From assembly GCF_030867095.1 (NCBI RefSeq), contig NC_081830.1, positions 33,153,832 to 33,217,831 of the forward strand: a stretch of 64,000 bases of DNA, given 5' to 3'. Position numbers and translations under genes: made by a program. Source of the stretch: Alligator mississippiensis. Its lineage: Eukaryota > Chordata > Crocodylia > Alligatoridae. The notes below the pieces were generated by a model, which was given only the letters and a program-made list of their open reading frames with translations, was not told the origin of the DNA and made no database searches. Shown here piece by piece: positions 60,381 through 64,000 of the stretch; the stretch's first letter is position 1, and each line of letters begins with the position of its first letter.

Positions 60381-63060
60381 CTTGTTGCCATCTCTGATTT
60401 TGACTTGGGAATATAGACTGGGTTATGCCCTGTCATATGCTATAAAGGCATTAATCCCAAATGACTTTGAGTGTCTATGGCTGCTGTTTATCTATTTATT
60501 GCTATATACCTCTGTTCAGACACCTGAGAACCCTTTGAAGGCCCAGCATCCTAACTAGCTTTGGTTAAGAGCCGTGTTGTAGCTGAGCCTGTTTTTTGGT
60601 GTAATGCAAGCCACCTTCTTCAGATGCTGAATGCCACTTTTTTGGGTAGACAGAGCTGAATAGTCATTCCTGAAGCTATGATTGAAAGTGTGCCCCCCTC
60701 CATGCACACAGGCATACATGCACATCCCTATGTGCATGCATGCCCCTGAGCAGTAGAAAGTGGCTGGCAGTGGAATAAATGTTCTATGGCTTAGGAAATC
60801 CAACTCCAGGGGCTGAGGCTGCAGCTTCTGGTTTTGAAATCTCAGCTGTCAAAGGGTCAAAGTTGGAGACGTGTGTGTGTGTGTGTATAGTAGTGACGTC
60901 TGGAGCAGGGGGGTTAGGCCATGAGTGACCCTCCCAATGGACTTTATTGGGAGTCCTTTCTGTGAACGCACCTCAACAGAAGGTCCTGCTCCTGATTAAA
61001 CTGTTCGGAATTGATCTTGGATCAAGCAGTTCCTATACAGGAGTGACTTCTTTGTTCACACCCTTTCACCATCCCAGCCCTTCCAGGGCCGTCATTCTGA
61101 ACGGGCTTTTTACCAGAGCCGAACAAGCTATCCTCATTAAAACGTGGTTGAAACAAACCCCTAAACAGTTTATCTATAAATGTGTGGAAAGAATGTCTGT
61201 AAAACCCTTTCAGCCAGTCAGCTCCCTGCAGTTCACGAAGACTTCCTGTGTATACTTTTTTTTTATGACTATGGCTGTTCTTGATGGGATTCTTATTTCT
61301 ATCCCTTAGTCTCTGACCAGTCAGAAACTCTTCTTTCCCCATTGGTCCACTAATCAATAGAAACAGACAACAAACATGAGACGTGGAGTGTGGATTTTAG
61401 CATTTGCAAAGGGTGCCGGAATGATGATTTATTTAATGCATCATCTAACTCAATAAATACACTATTAACTAAAACCATCAGTTCATTATGCTTGTTTATT
61501 AACTGATTGTTCCTGAATTTCTTCAGTTTCTGAACTTCTTTCCAACAGACCTAGGTCCCCACTTCAGCAATTACTCATAATTCTACACTTTAAATGTTGG
61601 TATTTATTTAGACAGCTGCAAAGAATAAAAATACGATCTAATAGAATTGGTTGTTAATGGAATCAGTCAGCGTCCCATTTTGGTGTGCAGCTTCCAAAAT
61701 AAATGGTTCTGTTTCACCTCACCTCTTAGGTGTCAGCGACTTGGATCCCATTAATGTTATTACTTGCATTGTGAATAGTCATGCTGTCTCTGCATAGTTA
61801 TTAGGGTAGGAGCTTTCTTCTCAGAATAATGCCTAATTTAAACACTCGCACACCCTCAGCTCCACCAATACCAAACCAGCTTGCTTGCAAATTCATACAT
61901 GACAATTTACTACAGAATGCGCAAACATGTTGTGACAAGTTCGGAGCAAATCTGAGAAGCTGTTTAGAAAAGAGAGGAGTTCCCAAACTCCAGCTCTTTT
62001 TTTTTTCCATTATATTTGCCTGGTTACATCTCGGGCAGGTTTTTCCATGCAAAATGTCATTTGAATTTCCTTCTTCCTTTCCATCTGGAACGGTGCCTTT
62101 CAGTGTTGTCTGGTCTTCTGGAGGGTTTTGAGCTGATAGTGTCAGTCTGGCCGAGGATACAGAAAATTCTGCAGGTGTCCCATGAGACAGACCCAGGGAT
62201 GTTGGTGAATACTTGGGTCTGTGCAAAAATGAGTCCTTAGTAGTTACCTGGCCACTGTGAGCTACAGTGGTAGCTTTTTCCAGGTAATGTAGCTTGGGCC
62301 TCCTCCTCCACTGATGGAAATCTATGCTGCATCGTTGATGGTTCCTGCCACATCAGGATCTGGCCTGCTGTTTGTCATATACACCTGAGGAGGAGGCATC
62401 CTGGTGATACAGTACTGCCCTCAAGTGCTGCCCACTAACCTCTTCAGGACTCACTGCCTGAGCACCCGAAGTGCCTGGGAACTCATGTCTGGATTAGGGC
62501 AAAAAAGAAAGCTGTGTTCGTCGGCCACAGCAGGGTGCCTGGCAGCCCTCCTGCGGTGCATTCAAGCGGCCTACAAGACGAAGCCAGGTTGTGCTGAAAC
62601 TGAGCACTCATTTTAAGACACCCGTATGTTTCTAGCCCTTGGGCTTGTGAAGCAAAAAATTTAAATATGAATCAAGTATAAGCCGATGGCATGAGTCTGC
62701 AGAGAGCTTAAAATAATGGCACTGAGCTATGAATCCCCGGCCTCTGCTTGCTTTTAGCCCAGCAATGATGCTTCATGTTACTGATGATTTCACAGATGGT
62801 CCCTGGTGTCTGCAGTATAGCCAAGATGTGACTTTTTCACCAAGATAAGGGCATCATGGTGCTTGGCAGTGTAAACACTCAAGGTGGGAGGAAAAAGTCT
62901 CTGTCCCATACAGCTCAGCTCAGACTTTGTCATTCAGGGTCAGGACACTGGGCAAGAAAGAGGAATGCCGTGTTCAGTCGCAGCCCGGGGCAGTGAAAGG
63001 CAGTACATCTCCCAGTTGCCTATCCATGGGTGGGGGGAGAGGTGCTCTCCTCAGGCTGTA
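60381..63060. other. Intergenic sequence downstream of TRPM2
   Basis: No gene recognised. AT-rich, with a short GT microsatellite at 60870-60886. The next gene in mammals, LRRC3, is not visible in the window. Confidence 0.5.
60870..60886. repeat. Short GT microsatellite
   Basis: About eight GT units. Confidence 0.85.
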
Positions 63061-63069
63061 TGTCTCAGT

Positions 63070-63210
63070 GAACCAAGTGCTGGAGTGATGTTCAGGAGAC
63101 CTGGTTTCTACTCCTGTCACTGCCAATGACCTAGTGGGTGACCTTGGGAAAATCACTTCATCCACCTGTGCCTCAGGGTTGCCACCTATGAAAGGGGTAT
63201 AGAGAGGCAG
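63070..63210 (+). repeat. MIR-like SINE
   Basis: gacctggtttctactcctgt, gggtgaccttgggaaaatcac, tgcctcagggttgcc and tatgaaaggggta follow the MIR order. A second reverse fragment (cccattttacagatgggga) lies near 63370. Confidence 0.7.
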
Positions 63211-63569
63211 ATCCTCAATCTCCACGGCACATTAAAGAGGTGCTTGGGGTCATTCCCTAACTGTAGACAAGTAAGGGAAAAGCCATTTGATAGAACTTTG
63301 ATCACACTCCTAGCCCTGGACAGGACCAAGGAGACAGCCCTTCCCCTCAACCTGGAGGGATTATTGTGCCCATTTTACAGATGGGGAACAGAAGCCCAAA
63401 TAGTCAGTGAGTAACACTAGGGGGTCGGTGCCCAGAACTGGGAATGGTCCCTGCATTCCCACCCCCAGTCCTCTGCCCACAAGCCCACGCTACCTCTCAC
63501 TGCACAGGGATTGATTGCTGCCACCCTGAGATGCTCTTCTGTTCATTTCCTTGTCATACTAAGCAGAGC

Positions 63570-63720
63570 CTGATGCAGAGGAAAGATGGAAAGTGTAAGA
63601 AACCAACATGGATGAAACAGGGGCTCCTTAATGACCTGAAACTCGAGAAGAAACAGTATAGAAACCTTGTAGGAGCAAAAGCAGAAAGGGCACAGCACAA
63701 AAGGAGATACAATTAGCAAG
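63570..63720 (+). repeat. CR1-like LINE ORF2 fragment
   Basis: The frame reads KKPTWMKQGLLNDLK and KKQYRNLVGAKAERAQHKR, like the segment between endonuclease and reverse transcriptase of CR1 ORF2 (PAWMNxELL...KKxxYR). No tail present. Confidence 0.5.
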
Positions 63721-63855
63721 CAATACAAAGGGAACAAGGAATGTTTTTCTAAGTACATTTAGCGTACATTTTCTAAGTACAATTAGAGGAAAGAGTGAGT
63801 CTAGTAACCAATGGGAAAGGAGAGCTAAAACCAGACACTGCCAAGAGGTTTGGAG

Positions 63856-64000
63856 TAGGGCTGTGCAAAATTTCACCAGGTGTTTCGTTTCAATGCTGTT
63901 TCGACTCATTTCGAGCTCAAAACAGTGAAACTGAAACAAAATGAAAAGCTTCGGAACAGCCGAAGGGCACTCAAAACGTTTAGAAAGTTTCAAAACGTTT
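63856..64000. mobile_element. hAT-like element cut by the right window edge
   Basis: Begins TAGGGCTGTGCAAAA, sharing TAGGGCTGTG with the foldback element at 44826, then tttcg-rich sequence typical of such elements. The other end is outside the window. Confidence 0.55.

Overview
The window is vertebrate nuclear DNA: multi-exon genes with GT-AG introns, a CpG-island promoter and many decayed transposons. The commonest repeat is the CR1 LINE, with the 3' tail (ggttggactagatgtgacc...aggtcccttccaacc) typical of crocodilians, turtles and birds. Together with a Penelope-like element, hAT foldback DNA and tRNA-derived SINEs this points to a non-avian archelosaur; a crocodilian is my preferred guess, a turtle is possible. 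No prokaryotic features, tRNA genes, rRNA genes or CRISPR arrays were seen.

Two protein genes lie head to head, in the arrangement known from human 21q22.3. On the left, on the minus strand, is the 5' half of CFAP410 (C21orf2), a leucine-rich-repeat protein of the ciliary base: four coding exons (8292-8368, 2805-2823, 1756-1802, 422-651), with the rest beyond base 1. Its start lies in a CpG island at about 7.85-8.56 kb holding GC boxes, a near-perfect RFX X-box and a cluster of CRE sites. On the right, on the plus strand, is complete TRPM2, the ADP-ribose- and calcium-gated cation channel. I could join 32 coding exons from 21843 to 58880 into one uninterrupted frame of 1476 codons plus stop, every intron being GT-AG. 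The MHR1/2 ligand site, pore, TRP helix, coiled coil and C-terminal NUDT9-homology domain are all present.

The 13.5 kb between the genes has no recognisable gene. It holds a CR1 copy (10.36-10.79 kb), a 5'-truncated Penelope-like element on the minus strand (15.9-17.3 kb) with a GIY-YIG domain and a hammerhead-ribozyme-like motif, an LTR-like block (17.28-17.66 kb) and a 970-bp solo LTR with target duplication (18.05-19.02 kb). TRPM2 introns carry CR1 pieces, a SINE, an inverted pair of Penelope terminal fragments (39.5-39.7 kb), a 1474-bp hAT foldback element with perfect 8-bp target duplications (44.8-46.3 kb) and a probable retroviral-type LTR (54.3-55.0 kb). Downstream of TRPM2 are a 3' UTR containing a MITE, a candidate poly(A) signal at 60355, MIR-like and CR1 fragments, and, cut by the window edge, the start of a second hAT-like element.

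I found no convincing new gene system. The most useful observations are the substitutions at ligand-contact positions of the TRPM2 NUDT9-H domain beside an intact MHR1/2 site, the X-box at a ciliary gene start, the ribozyme-like Penelope ends and the foldback element. Comparisons with human TRPM2 and human residue numbers are from memory and need an alignment.
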